Origin: Bacteroidales bacterium UBA5536
Lineage (GTDB): Bacteria; Bacteroidota; Bacteroidia; Bacteroidales; F082
Direction of reading: 5' to 3'
DNA: 64,000 nt
Assembly: GCA_002426795.1 (NCBI GenBank)
Contig: DINQ01000011.1
Coordinates: 62,001-126,000, forward strand
Part shown: in pieces, positions 18,653-26,827 of the stretch
How the letters are laid out: the number at the start of each line of letters is the position of its first letter
Position numbering within the stretch: the first letter of the stretch is position 1
Program-made: the position numbers and the translations under genes
Notes under the pieces: model-generated
The model's input: the letters and a program-made list of their open reading frames with translations, nothing else
Told to the model about the DNA's origin: nothing
The model's database searches: none

Positions 18653-19587
18653 CAGTTTGGGTCGTTTTTACTTTTCGATTTCATCAACATGATAAAACAG
18701 TCTTCGATCACGGGTGTAATGGGTTCAATAACAACGTTTTTTTGTCCAGATGATGCCAAAGCTTTTTGAATAATCTCCGGATCAATATTCCTCTCGCTGA
18801 CGTAATGAATCCGGTCGCCAAAGCGATAGGCAGCTGCAGTATCCGGGATGTTTTCAAGCTGGTGCAACAGGTCAAACATATTGTCGCTGCTCACCGCCAA
18901 CAACTCCCCTTTAAACCCGTCAACAATACGCTGTGGTGTATTGGTGAGCATGATTTCTCCATTTTGCATCAGTGCAACCCGATCGCACAAAGCCGCTTCA
19001 TCCATATAAGGAGTCGAAACCACAATGGTAATCCCCTGTTGCTTGAGCTTGCGCAACATTTCCCAGAATTCCATGCGCGAAACGGCATCCACTCCTGTCG
19101 TGGGCTCATCCAGAAAGAGCACTTCCGGTTTGTGAATGAGTGCGCACGAAAGCGCCAGTTTCTGTTTCATCCCACCACTGAGTTTGCCTGCCCGACGGGT
19201 TTTAAAAGGCTCAATCTGCTTGTAAATGTCTTCGATCAGGTGATAGTTCTCGGCAATGGTTGTATTAAAAATGCCTGCAAAAAAATTCAGGTTTTCTTCC
19301 ACAGTCAGGTCCTGATAAAGGGAAAACCTGCCAGGCATATATCCCACAATTTTTCTGATGGCAGCATAATCGGCAACCGTATCAAATCCCCTGACCGAGG
19401 CTGAACCTGTATCGGGAATGAGCAAAGTAGTCAGCAAATGAAAGAGGGTTGTTTTACCGGCTCCATCAGGTCCGATGAAACCAAACAACTCTCCGTTCTC
19501 AATTTGAAAACTTACTTTTTTCAGGGCCAGCTGACTTTTATATGATTTGGTCAGGTCATTTGCTACGACTGCCGGTTGTTGCTTCAT
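18652..19587 (-). CDS. ABC transporter ATP-binding protein with C-terminal extension
   Basis: A 311-residue ATPase. Walker A is GPDGAGKTT (Asp instead of the common Asn), the signature is regular (KLSGGMKQKL), and Walker B is VLFLDEPTTGVD. About 90 residues after the ABC core form a small extra domain, similar to the region linking the two halves of fused YbhF proteins. It is the first ATPase of the operon and lies 7 bases downstream of the DUF2147 gene. It partners with the 17906-18652 product and the two permeases. Confidence 0.9.
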   Translation of the reverse strand: MKQQPAVVANDLTKSYKSQLALKKVSFQIENGELFGFIGPDGAGKTTLFHLLTTLLIPDTGSASVRGFDTVADYAAIRKIVGYMPGRFSLYQDLTVEENLNFFAGIFNTTIAENYHLIEDIYKQIEPFKTRRAGKLSGGMKQKLALSCALIHKPEVLFLDEPTTGVDAVSRMEFWEMLRKLKQQGITIVVSTPYMDEAALCDRVALMQNGEIMLTNTPQRIVDGFKGELLAVSSDNMFDLLHQLENIPDTAAAYRFGDRIHYVSERNIDPEIIQKALASSGQKNVVIEPITPVIEDCFIMLMKSKSKNDPN

Positions 19588-19594
19588 TGAAAAT

Positions 19595-20050
19595 CTATTT
19601 TACACGGGTCCACAAGGTGGTGCGTCCGATAAATGAAAAGCCGATATAGCCTCTGATTTTGAGGGTGTCCGCGTTTTCAAATTCCATATAACAGCTGTAG
19701 GTTTTACCGCTCTTGGGATCGTAGATTTCACCCTCATTCCATTCGTTATCGTCGGCATCAAACACAAAATCTTTCAGGATCACAAGTCCCCAAACCGGCC
19801 TTGATTTGAGCGCTTCATCAGGGTTTTTTTTGTCGAGCTTGGGTTTGTTTGTTTCGTCATCAATAGGGAATTTGAGCCAGACAAGCTTACCATAAAATTT
19901 CCCATTTTCTTGATAGATTTCTACATGTGCATCTTTGTCTTCATTGAGAAATGTTCCCAGCACATCTTCAGCTTTGTTCTGCGCATGCAATTGAGGTAGG
20001 GCAAACAGCATCATGGCTGCTATCCATAAAACGGCATTTTTCATCTTCAT
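19595..20050 (-). CDS. DUF2147 secreted protein
   Basis: A protein of about 151 residues with a signal peptide (cleavage near LHAQ) and a DUF2147 fold, recognised from the beta-strand series LGTFLNEDKD, GKFYGKLVWLKFP and the end IGFSFIGRTTLWTRV. Such proteins are small periplasmic beta-structures of unknown role. Start is taken at the ATG at 20050 (20044 is also possible); the open frame further up lacks signal character. It sits inside the efflux operon between the adaptor and the ATPase genes, which is not its usual neighbourhood and suggests that it serves the exporter in the periplasm. Confidence 0.82.
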   Translation of the reverse strand: MKMKNAVLWIAAMMLFALPQLHAQNKAEDVLGTFLNEDKDAHVEIYQENGKFYGKLVWLKFPIDDETNKPKLDKKNPDEALKSRPVWGLVILKDFVFDADDNEWNEGEIYDPKSGKTYSCYMEFENADTLKIRGYIGFSFIGRTTLWTRVK

Positions 20051-20066
20051 AAATAATTGTTTTTTG

Positions 20067-20963
20067 TTAATGATTGATTTTGATTTCGCCCGGCATACCA
20101 ATTTTGATACTGCCATCGTTGCTGACCCTTACCTTCATGGCATAAACAAGGTCGACACGCTCTTCTTTGGTTTGAATGGTTTTGGGGGTAAACTCAGAAC
20201 TGGTTGCAATCCAGCTAACAATGCCCGTAAGTTGATTGTTTTCATCTGCATTTCGGTCGTAAAGAACCGTAACTTTTTCGCCAATTTTGAATTGACTGAG
20301 CTGGCTTCCACTGATGTACACTTTGAGATCCATCGAACTGAGGTCGCCAATTTTATACAATGGTTTCCCAAAATTGACTGTTTCTGCGGCTTCCACATAC
20401 TTTCCGATGACGGTACCTTCGATGGGGTTGATCACGGCTGATTTTCTGATGGCCTCATTGATTTGATCGATCTGACGCGTGATAGCCTCTGCTTCGTTGT
20501 TGATGCTGCCAATTTGTGAACGTGTGGCAGCTTCCTGTGCAACAATCAGACTCACAGCGCCATCGATATCATCTTTTTGTTTGGGCGTGGCTGCCCCATC
20601 TTCAAAAAGTTGGTGGATGCGTTTCTGATCGTTCTGTGCATTTTGCAGTTGTTGCCTGTTGACGGCAAGCTGCGCGTTTACAGAAGTGAGTCTCGAAAGT
20701 GAAGCCTGACGCTGGCTCTGCAGCTGCAACTTGCGCAGGTACAAATCCGTTGTATCGACAAGACCAACCATCTGTCCTGCTTTAAGCTGGTCGCCTTCTT
20801 CCAGGTTGAATTGCACCAGCTGTCCGTTTGCCATGGCCGAAACGATGACTTCTGTGGTCTCAAAATTGCCGTATGCATCTGAAAGTTCATCTTTTTCTTT
20901 ACAAGAAGTAAAACTGAGCGCAAACGCTACAAAAACTAGCGTAACAACTTGATATTTATTCAT
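20067..20963 (-). CDS. HlyD-family membrane fusion lipoprotein
   Basis: Periplasmic adaptor that links the ABC exporter to the outer-membrane channel. About 298 residues from the ATG at 20963, with a lipobox (FTSC), a biotinyl-lipoyl-like half motif near the N-terminus (VQFNLEEGDQLKAGQMVGLVD), a long coiled-coil hairpin (about 75-175, rich in Gln and Ala), the second lipoyl half (AVINPIEGTVIGKYVEAAE) and a beta-barrel region. The start overlaps the stop of the upstream TolC gene by 8 bases. It is the counterpart of YbhG. Confidence 0.92.
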   Translation of the reverse strand: MNKYQVVTLVFVAFALSFTSCKEKDELSDAYGNFETTEVIVSAMANGQLVQFNLEEGDQLKAGQMVGLVDTTDLYLRKLQLQSQRQASLSRLTSVNAQLAVNRQQLQNAQNDQKRIHQLFEDGAATPKQKDDIDGAVSLIVAQEAATRSQIGSINNEAEAITRQIDQINEAIRKSAVINPIEGTVIGKYVEAAETVNFGKPLYKIGDLSSMDLKVYISGSQLSQFKIGEKVTVLYDRNADENNQLTGIVSWIATSSEFTPKTIQTKEERVDLVYAMKVRVSNDGSIKIGMPGEIKINH

Positions 20964-22239
20964 TTTCGTTAAAGTTTCCGGTGATAAATTTGTATTCATA
21001 AATCGCATTCAGCAGTTGAATCTGGTTGATTTCCTTGTTAATTTGGGCTTTGCTCAGTTGCTCGAGTTCAGTCAGATAATCTGCCGAGGTAATGACCCCT
21101 GCTCCGAACTTTGATGTGGCTGTTTTCAACACAGAAGTCTGTAATGTGACGATGGTATCATCTTTTTCGATGAGCCGGCGGTATTTTTCAATTTGGTTGA
21201 GTTGAGCACGAAAAGCAGCATTGACAGACTGTTCAAAATCCTGCTGTTGGGTCTCTACGACGGATTGCTGCAGCTGAATAAGCTGCTTGTCATTGCGGGT
21301 GGCATGCCAATCCCAAAGTTTATAGCTCATGCGCAAACCCAATACATAATAACCCGTAAAATTGTCGTCGAGCATATTAAGGCCTGGCCTTCCGTAACCT
21401 GCCTGCCCGAAAGCCTGAATAATAGGTCGACGTTTAGCAGTTGATGCTAGCTTCAGCTGATCGAGCTTGAGCAGTTGACCATGAAACAAAGCCAGTTCGG
21501 GTCGTTGGTTCATCATCACGATATGGTTGGTTTGCACCGCCGGTATTGCAAATAGATCATTTTGATTGAGATCGATTTTGGTGTATGCCGATAACATATC
21601 AATGGTTGCATTTCTGCCCGCCTCTGCCTCAATGATTTTCTGCTGAAGGCCCAGGAAATTAACCTGAAGCTCGTCTAAATCGGATTGCAAAATGCTGCCT
21701 GCAGTGAGCGCTGACTCCATTTGTTGGATGGTCGACTGAAGGCTTTTACTGGTTGAAGCAAGAACTTTTAGCTGTTGGTCGAAAAGCAAGATCCTGAAAT
21801 ACAGCTTCATGATCATTTCCTTGTAGGCATATACCTGTTTTTCAATGGACTGGAGTTCAACAAAGAGACCAGCCTTTTCAATTTCTTTTTGCTGGCTGGT
21901 GATGCCACCATCGTAAACCATCTGTGTAACATCGAGATTGAGTTTGTACCAATCCTGAGATAAAACAGGTGCCTTAAAATTTGGAATGGGAATATTGATC
22001 TGTGTGACATCCGACTGATACGACATCTGGCCATTGAGCAGCAGCTGTGGCTTGAAGTTGGCATTGATGTTTTCGGTCCGCAAGGCGCTCATCTGCGATT
22101 GCATAGCGCTTTGTTTGATGATGGAATAATTGGCCAGGGCACTATCAGTGAGCTGCTCTAAACTCCAGCTGCTGCCGGGATTTTGTGCCGCTAAACCAAA
22201 GGTCGAAAACAAAAGAATAATAACAATGAATCTTTTCAT
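20956..22239 (-). CDS. TolC-family outer-membrane efflux protein
   Basis: A 427-residue outer-membrane factor with a Sec signal peptide (cleavage after FGLAAQ) and two copies of the TolC-like helical/strand pattern, including conserved GLRMSYKLWDWHATRND and the Gln/Leu-rich helices. It forms the exit duct for the exporter encoded downstream. The start ATG at 22239 is chosen because the signal peptide begins there; it is 8 bases after the end of the TetR gene. Inclusion of a dedicated TolC in the operon differs from the E. coli ybhGFSR arrangement, which uses the common TolC. Confidence 0.92.
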   Translation of the reverse strand: MKRFIVIILLFSTFGLAAQNPGSSWSLEQLTDSALANYSIIKQSAMQSQMSALRTENINANFKPQLLLNGQMSYQSDVTQINIPIPNFKAPVLSQDWYKLNLDVTQMVYDGGITSQQKEIEKAGLFVELQSIEKQVYAYKEMIMKLYFRILLFDQQLKVLASTSKSLQSTIQQMESALTAGSILQSDLDELQVNFLGLQQKIIEAEAGRNATIDMLSAYTKIDLNQNDLFAIPAVQTNHIVMMNQRPELALFHGQLLKLDQLKLASTAKRRPIIQAFGQAGYGRPGLNMLDDNFTGYYVLGLRMSYKLWDWHATRNDKQLIQLQQSVVETQQQDFEQSVNAAFRAQLNQIEKYRRLIEKDDTIVTLQTSVLKTATSKFGAGVITSADYLTELEQLSKAQINKEINQIQLLNAIYEYKFITGNFNENE

Positions 22240-22246
22240 ATCTATG

Positions 22247-22879
22247 CTATTGGGAATGCTCATTCGTTGGTAAATTGGTTTCGCTTTCGATCCGCAGCGA
22301 CAAAAGTATTGTTTTGATGACCTCAACGACACGCTCGTCTAAAAACCGCTCATATCTTTCCTTGTCATTTTGAAAAATCACCGCCTCCATAATGGGGCGT
22401 GCCATGTATGGAAAGACGGTCATGGCCAGCATATTGATCAGGAAATGCTCGGTTGAGATTTGCCTGATTTCGCCCCGCTCGATCGATAGATAGAGTAGTT
22501 CATGAAGTTTTTGCAGCGGAAATTTCTTTACCTGCATCATGCCGGCAATACGACTGGGATTTTGCGCAAGTTCGTGAATGACAAACTGCGGCAGAAAAGG
22601 CATGTCATTCAATATCTTGATGTAGTTGGGCACAAAAAACCGGACAAACTCGGGTACATTGTCTGCCCGCTCAAGAGCCACGGTCATCGAAGGCAGAATC
22701 TTTTCAAATGCCTCATCAAAAATCCTGGCAAACAGCTTGTCTTTCGACCTGAAATAATAATGCAACAAAGCTTTGTTGATACCGGCTTCATCGGCGATTT
22801 CCTGCATACGTGTGCCTTCAAGTCCTTTGATCATAAAGAGCTTTCGGGCAGCATCTAATATTTGTTGTTCAGTATTCAT
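22247..22879 (-). CDS. TetR/CecR-like transcriptional repressor
   Basis: A 210-residue regulator that heads the efflux operon. The N-terminal helix-turn-helix is clear (TRMQEIADEAGINKALLHYYFRSKDKLF, given here only in outline: helices at about residues 23-47); the all-helical C-terminal half would bind an inducer. Translation from the ATG at 22879 gives the standard TetR start (MNTEQQILDAA). The gene has a consensus promoter and a palindrome at the expected transcription start, so it very probably represses itself and the downstream exporter genes. Confidence 0.92.
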   Translation of the reverse strand: MNTEQQILDAARKLFMIKGLEGTRMQEIADEAGINKALLHYYFRSKDKLFARIFDEAFEKILPSMTVALERADNVPEFVRFFVPNYIKILNDMPFLPQFVIHELAQNPSRIAGMMQVKKFPLQKLHELLYLSIERGEIRQISTEHFLINMLAMTVFPYMARPIMEAVIFQNDKERYERFLDERVVEVIKTILLSLRIESETNLPTNEHSQ

Positions 22880-22895
22880 TGTATTAACCAAATAA

Positions 22896-22913
22896 TTTAA
22901 CCATATAGTTAAA
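22896..22913 (-). promoter_or_regulatory. Palindromic operator candidate for the TetR-type repressor
   Basis: TTTAAC, six bases (CATATA), GTTAAA form a perfect 6+6 inverted repeat. It lies between the -7 box (22922) and the start codon (22879), right over the predicted transcription start. A further GGTTAAT half-like copy is seen at 22884-22890 on the minus strand. Position and symmetry fit autorepression; binding is inferred. Confidence 0.65.
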
Positions 22914-22921
22914 CCATACGG

Positions 22922-22951
22922 CAAAACTACAATAAAATTCTTCTTTGTCAA
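22922..22951 (-). promoter_or_regulatory. Promoter of the efflux operon
   Basis: On the minus strand TTG (22951-22949), 19 bases, then TAGTTTTG (22929-22922): an exact match to the Bacteroidota housekeeping promoter. It drives the TetR gene and, with gaps of only a few bases downstream, probably the entire eight-gene unit to 15693. Confidence 0.8.
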
Positions 22952-23060
22952 GTTTTTTTAAAATTTTTTAGTTGGGAACGTGACAGGTTTCAACTGAGGA
23001 AGTTGTATCATTTGCTTAAAAAGCAGGAATAGCGGTGCTTTTATTTGAAATTTTTTGATG

Positions 23061-23068
23061 TACTTTTG
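23061..23068 (+). promoter_or_regulatory. -7 promoter element
   Basis: TACTTTTG matches TAnnTTTG and lies 14 bases before the ATG at 23083, predicting a leader of only a few bases for the small lipoprotein gene. The -33 element is weak. Confidence 0.4.
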
Positions 23069-23082
23069 CCAAAAATTCATTC

Positions 23083-23487
23083 ATGAAACAGTCCCTATTT
23101 TTGCGCAATCTTATAGTATTTTCCATCTTCACCCTGCTGATATCATGCTCTTCATCACCCGAAAGCAAACTGATCGGAACATGGAAGGCTGATGTTGTCA
23201 ACATCAATTTTGACGAACAAAAGGCAAGTCCTCAAATGGTTCAGCAGGTGGCTGAGCGCGAAAAACAAACCATTTTAAAGTTTACGAACGACACCTCACT
23301 CAACATCATCGACAACAACGTTACCCATCGCACGGTATGGAAACTCGATGCTGATCAGAAAATCTGGTACCGTTTCGAAAATGACGGCCCTGCCATGAAT
23401 GAGTTAGGCACCTATGTAGACGGAACCATTAAGGCCGAAAGCACCACTGCCCTCGGAACCATTGAGATTGTTTATAAGAAACAATAA
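23083..23487 (+). CDS. Small lipoprotein, lipocalin-like
   Basis: A 134-residue lipoprotein with the lipobox LISC followed by a serine-rich linker. The mature part begins SKLIGTWKADVVNINF and continues as a series of short beta strands with the T-x-W pattern of lipocalin-like/DUF5004-type domains found in many Bacteroidota lipoproteins. It is probably a small beta-barrel that binds a hydrophobic ligand or a protein at the envelope; ligand unknown. It ends 3 bases from the end of the convergent DUF4837 gene. Confidence 0.7.
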   Translation: MKQSLFLRNLIVFSIFTLLISCSSSPESKLIGTWKADVVNINFDEQKASPQMVQQVAEREKQTILKFTNDTSLNIIDNNVTHRTVWKLDADQKIWYRFENDGPAMNELGTYVDGTIKAESTTALGTIEIVYKKQ

Positions 23488-23490
23488 TCT

Positions 23491-24498
23491 TTATTTGGTG
23501 TCATCAACCATTTCAAGGCTATAGAGAATAGCCTCCATCTGCCTTAAATAATCGCGTTTGTCTTTGTTGGGTGCATACACATAGCCCTCAACGGTAATCA
23601 GCCGTCCGTGTTTTTGATCAACAATAGTATAGGCCAGGTAGGGACCAGCCATAAAATCGCCAACAACATTCCAAACCCCTCTGTTTTCGATGGCAAAATC
23701 TGTTACGAAATGCGATACGCGCTTGATTTCGGGTTTGATAAATTCTTTGTCGGTCGACATAAATGAGCCTTCTGAAGGTCCTGGAATAAATTTCTGCAGG
23801 AGCGAATCTCTCACCTGTATGATCCGGTTATCGCTCAGATCGAGCGTATCGCGATAGGGTAAAGTGTAAAGAATCAGTCCCTGGCTGTAATCCGCTACTT
23901 CCTTGCGAATCCACATAAAATTACCTTCGTTTTTAGCCACAAAAAAACCTTCAGGAATCATCAGCTTAATGCCAAGCGTCTTGCTTACTTCTTCGATCAC
24001 TTTATAATCTGCAGTCGGACGGTATATGTTCATCAGGCGCTCACGTTCAGATTTGTCATACAAAAGCCTGATTCCGTCTTTTTGTTTTTCGAACGCTTCT
24101 ACCCATTGCTGCTGACTGGCAGCTGCAATTTTAACCACGCGTTGCGGTTTCGACCACAAATCGGTTCTGGTTTCCACCACTGCTTCATCCAGCTTTGGAT
24201 CAATTTCGACAACCAGGATGTTGCGGTGTTTTCTGAACATGTCAGAGAGATTACTCACATTGATGTTTGCAATTCTGAACAAGGCTTCAGGTTGTGGAAG
24301 TCCATATTGTTCCTGACCAAAATAATTACGGATGGCTTCTCCGGCCATACCTTCCCATTGGTCTTCACTCTGCGTAACAACCAATAACTCTGAAGTTGCG
24401 CCAACGGACCGTGCGATTCTTGGCGTAGGCTCTTTGCATTGGGTGAGGAACATAACTAAACCCAAAAATCCCAGGATAAGTCGAAAAGAATGTTTCAT
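23491..24498 (-). CDS. DUF4837 family lipoprotein
   Basis: A 335-residue lipoprotein (lipobox FLTQC) of the Bacteroidota-specific family DUF4837. Conserved family features seen are the opening SELLVVTQSEDQWEGMAGEA, the segment FRKHRNILVVEIDP and the late GPYLAYTIVDQKHGRLI. The two halves look like related alpha/beta units, as described for the family. No enzyme motif is recognised. It is located beside the LysM transglycosylase gene but with 134 bases between, in which nothing is seen. Confidence 0.8.
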   Translation of the reverse strand: MKHSFRLILGFLGLVMFLTQCKEPTPRIARSVGATSELLVVTQSEDQWEGMAGEAIRNYFGQEQYGLPQPEALFRIANINVSNLSDMFRKHRNILVVEIDPKLDEAVVETRTDLWSKPQRVVKIAAASQQQWVEAFEKQKDGIRLLYDKSERERLMNIYRPTADYKVIEEVSKTLGIKLMIPEGFFVAKNEGNFMWIRKEVADYSQGLILYTLPYRDTLDLSDNRIIQVRDSLLQKFIPGPSEGSFMSTDKEFIKPEIKRVSHFVTDFAIENRGVWNVVGDFMAGPYLAYTIVDQKHGRLITVEGYVYAPNKDKRDYLRQMEAILYSLEMVDDTK

Positions 24499-24632
24499 GA
24501 CAATTTGGTATTTTGATGAACTGCACAGCAGGAAATATGCTCATCACAGCGCACTTTCAGCTAAAGCGCATACTTCCGAAAGACCAAACGCAAAAACGTT
24601 CTGTTTTCGTATAAAACCCACTGCTTTTAGCG

Positions 24633-26363
24633 TTAACCTACAGTGGCAATTTTGAGTTTCTGGCCTGGTTTTATACGAGACTTGTTGCCAAGCTTATTGA
24701 GTTTTTTGATCTGGTCCACTGTTACTCCATCATATTCGCGGGCAATATCCCACAAGGTGTCACCAGAGCGAACAGTGTGAATGATATATTTGCCGCTGGT
24801 TTCGGTGCTCTTTGCAACTGGCTCATCCGGCTTGTAAACGCGAAGCTTTTGTCCGGGACGAATTACATTTCCGGAAATACCATTCCATTCGCGCAAATCG
24901 GTCACCGAGCATTGGTATTTTTTTGCAATCAGACCCAGATTTTCACCTGATTTCACGACATGAAAAGTTGATGAGGACGAACGTTTTACAGGTGTTTCAC
25001 CTGCCTGCGCCATTGGAGCTCCCGAACTGTAAACAATGAGTTTCTGACCGGGATAAATAGTTGTTTTGCGCATATTGTTCCAGGCTTTGAGCTGATTGAT
25101 ACTCACCCTGTATTTTCGCGCGATGAGTCCCAGATTTTCGCCACTACGGACAATATGCACACTGCGGTCGCTAACTTTTTTGATTTCTTCAAGCAACTTT
25201 TCGCGCTCAACACCTTTTTTGGTTTTAAACGCATACAGCTCTGTTTCGTTGTTGAGATAGGCTCCAACGTACTGCGATGGAAGTCTCAGTATATAAGGGT
25301 TTTCAGTTGAAGCAGGAATGATGTCTTTTTTGAACTGTGGATTGAAAAAACGCAAATCGCCCATGGGCACTCCCAACATTTCGTTGAGCTGGTCGAAGGA
25401 CAATACATCCCGAACGGTTACCGTATCTGTTCCACCCATGATGATGCCGGGATGAGTTGGGTAAAGATTGTGCTCTGCTGCATAATTCATCACATAATTA
25501 ACCGCGATGAAGGCCGGTACATAGCCCCGAGTTTCGCGCGGCAGGAAAGGCCAGATGGCCCAGTAGTCTTTCACGCCACCGGCCCGACGAATGGCACGAT
25601 TCACATTTCCGGCACCTGAATTATATGCCGCCAGCACCAAAAACCAATCCTGATAAATGTCATAGAGGTCGAGCATATGCTGGCAAGCAGCTTCTGTAGC
25701 TTTATAAGGGTCGTAGCGGTCATCTACCAGCGATGTTACTTTGAGCTTGTACACTTTTCCTGTTCCATACATAAACTGCCACAGACCTTTGGCACCCATG
25801 TGCGATCCGGCAGTTGGATTGAGTGCCGATTCAACAACAGCCAGGTATTTCATTTCCAATGGAATATCGTATCTGTCGAGTAATTCCTCGATCATCGGGA
25901 AATAAACATATGACAAACCCAGAACGCGGCTTGTGAGCTCTCGCTTTTTTACTGCATATAAGTCGATAAATGACCTGACATGTTTATTATACGTGAATTG
26001 TATGGGAGTTTCGCGGTTCAGCGCTTCAATGCGTTGGTTATAAATGCTATCGGCAAACTGTGGCACTTCAGCAGGCTGATAACCAAATTGATTCACGCTG
26101 GCCGAATCGAGATAGAACAGGCTGTCGTTAAAATATTTAATTCGGAAAAGGCTGTCGAGCATCTTCGTAATTGGCGAGTCTTCGACAAAAGCCAGCCCGG
26201 AGTTTTGCGCTTCAATTTCGTCATCAGTAAGCCCTGGGATTGAATCAGCTTCAGTAGCTGTTGTGTCCATCAGCATTTCTTCTACCTCTGACTGCGCCAA
26301 AACACGGGCACTTAACAGTACGAAAATAAACACGATAATGGTAGCGAATGTATTGTGTTTCAT
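24633..26363 (-). CDS. mltD: LysM lytic murein transglycosylase (MltD type)
   Basis: A 576-residue periplasmic or outer-membrane peptidoglycan lyase. The signal peptide (cleavage near VLAQ) starts at the ATG at 26363. An SLT domain (about residues 120-290) has the catalytic glutamate in AVVESALNP and the downstream GLWQFMYGTG and AYNSGAGN motifs. Three LysM domains follow (from about residues 404, 462 and 520), each with the pattern SGE/DxLxxIA and an ending PGQKLxV, which anchor the enzyme to peptidoglycan glycan chains. A TAATTTTG box on the minus strand at 26395-26388 is a likely -7 element, close to the start. Confidence 0.93.
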   Translation of the reverse strand: MKHNTFATIIVFIFVLLSARVLAQSEVEEMLMDTTATEADSIPGLTDDEIEAQNSGLAFVEDSPITKMLDSLFRIKYFNDSLFYLDSASVNQFGYQPAEVPQFADSIYNQRIEALNRETPIQFTYNKHVRSFIDLYAVKKRELTSRVLGLSYVYFPMIEELLDRYDIPLEMKYLAVVESALNPTAGSHMGAKGLWQFMYGTGKVYKLKVTSLVDDRYDPYKATEAACQHMLDLYDIYQDWFLVLAAYNSGAGNVNRAIRRAGGVKDYWAIWPFLPRETRGYVPAFIAVNYVMNYAAEHNLYPTHPGIIMGGTDTVTVRDVLSFDQLNEMLGVPMGDLRFFNPQFKKDIIPASTENPYILRLPSQYVGAYLNNETELYAFKTKKGVEREKLLEEIKKVSDRSVHIVRSGENLGLIARKYRVSINQLKAWNNMRKTTIYPGQKLIVYSSGAPMAQAGETPVKRSSSSTFHVVKSGENLGLIAKKYQCSVTDLREWNGISGNVIRPGQKLRVYKPDEPVAKSTETSGKYIIHTVRSGDTLWDIAREYDGVTVDQIKKLNKLGNKSRIKPGQKLKIATVG

Positions 26364-26533
26364 GACAAAAAAATCAGAAAATTTGAACAAAATTACATTA
26401 AGATGATTTGCCGGAGTTTATGAACATAAAAATCAATCAACAGCAGTCCGTTGATAACCAAAACGCACGCTATGCATGTTTATTGGACATACATAACATC
26501 AAATTCACTTAAAAGGTATGTTGTGATCAGAAA

Positions 26534-26728
26534 TTATTTTTCGTCTTTGTTTTTTTCTGATGACTTTTCCTCATCACCGCTGATTCCTTCTTTGAACTCC
26601 CTAACACCGCGACCCAATCCGCGCATGAGTTCAGGAATTTTCTTGCCGCCAAACAGCAGCAACAAAACCAGGACGATAACAACTACCTGCCATGGGCCTA
26701 CAACCCCTAAAAGAATTGATAAGTTCAT
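26534..26728 (-). CDS. tatA: Twin-arginine translocase subunit TatA/TatE
   Basis: A 64-residue protein that forms the pore-like part of the Tat folded-protein exporter in the inner membrane. One N-terminal membrane helix (about residues 7-24) is followed by the family hinge LLLFGGKKIPELMRGLG, an amphipathic helix and a charged tail with many Lys and Glu. Start at the ATG at 26728; the frame further up encodes no family residues. TATATTTG at 26758-26751 on the minus strand is a probable -7 box. tatC is not in the window. Confidence 0.95.
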   Translation of the reverse strand: MNLSILLGVVGPWQVVVIVLVLLLLFGGKKIPELMRGLGRGVREFKEGISGDEEKSSEKNKDEK

Positions 26729-26792
26729 ATGAAATTGGTATTTTCCGTGGCAAATATACAACAAAAACGATAGGTGCTTTGGGCCGATTGTT

Positions 26793-26800
26793 TACCTTTG
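26793..26800 (+). promoter_or_regulatory. -7 promoter element of the deiminase gene
   Basis: TACCTTTG matches TAnnTTTG 27 bases before the ATG at 26828. It lies in the 99-base divergent region between tatA and the deiminase gene; no convincing -33 element. Confidence 0.45.
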
Positions 26801-26827
26801 GACAATTAAAAAAATATCTGGATTTTT

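Noticed and set aside
20067..21008. Longer N-terminus of the HlyD protein starting at 21008
   Set aside because: The extra 15 codons lie within the TolC gene and would bury the lipoprotein signal; the ATG at 20963 gives a normal lipobox.
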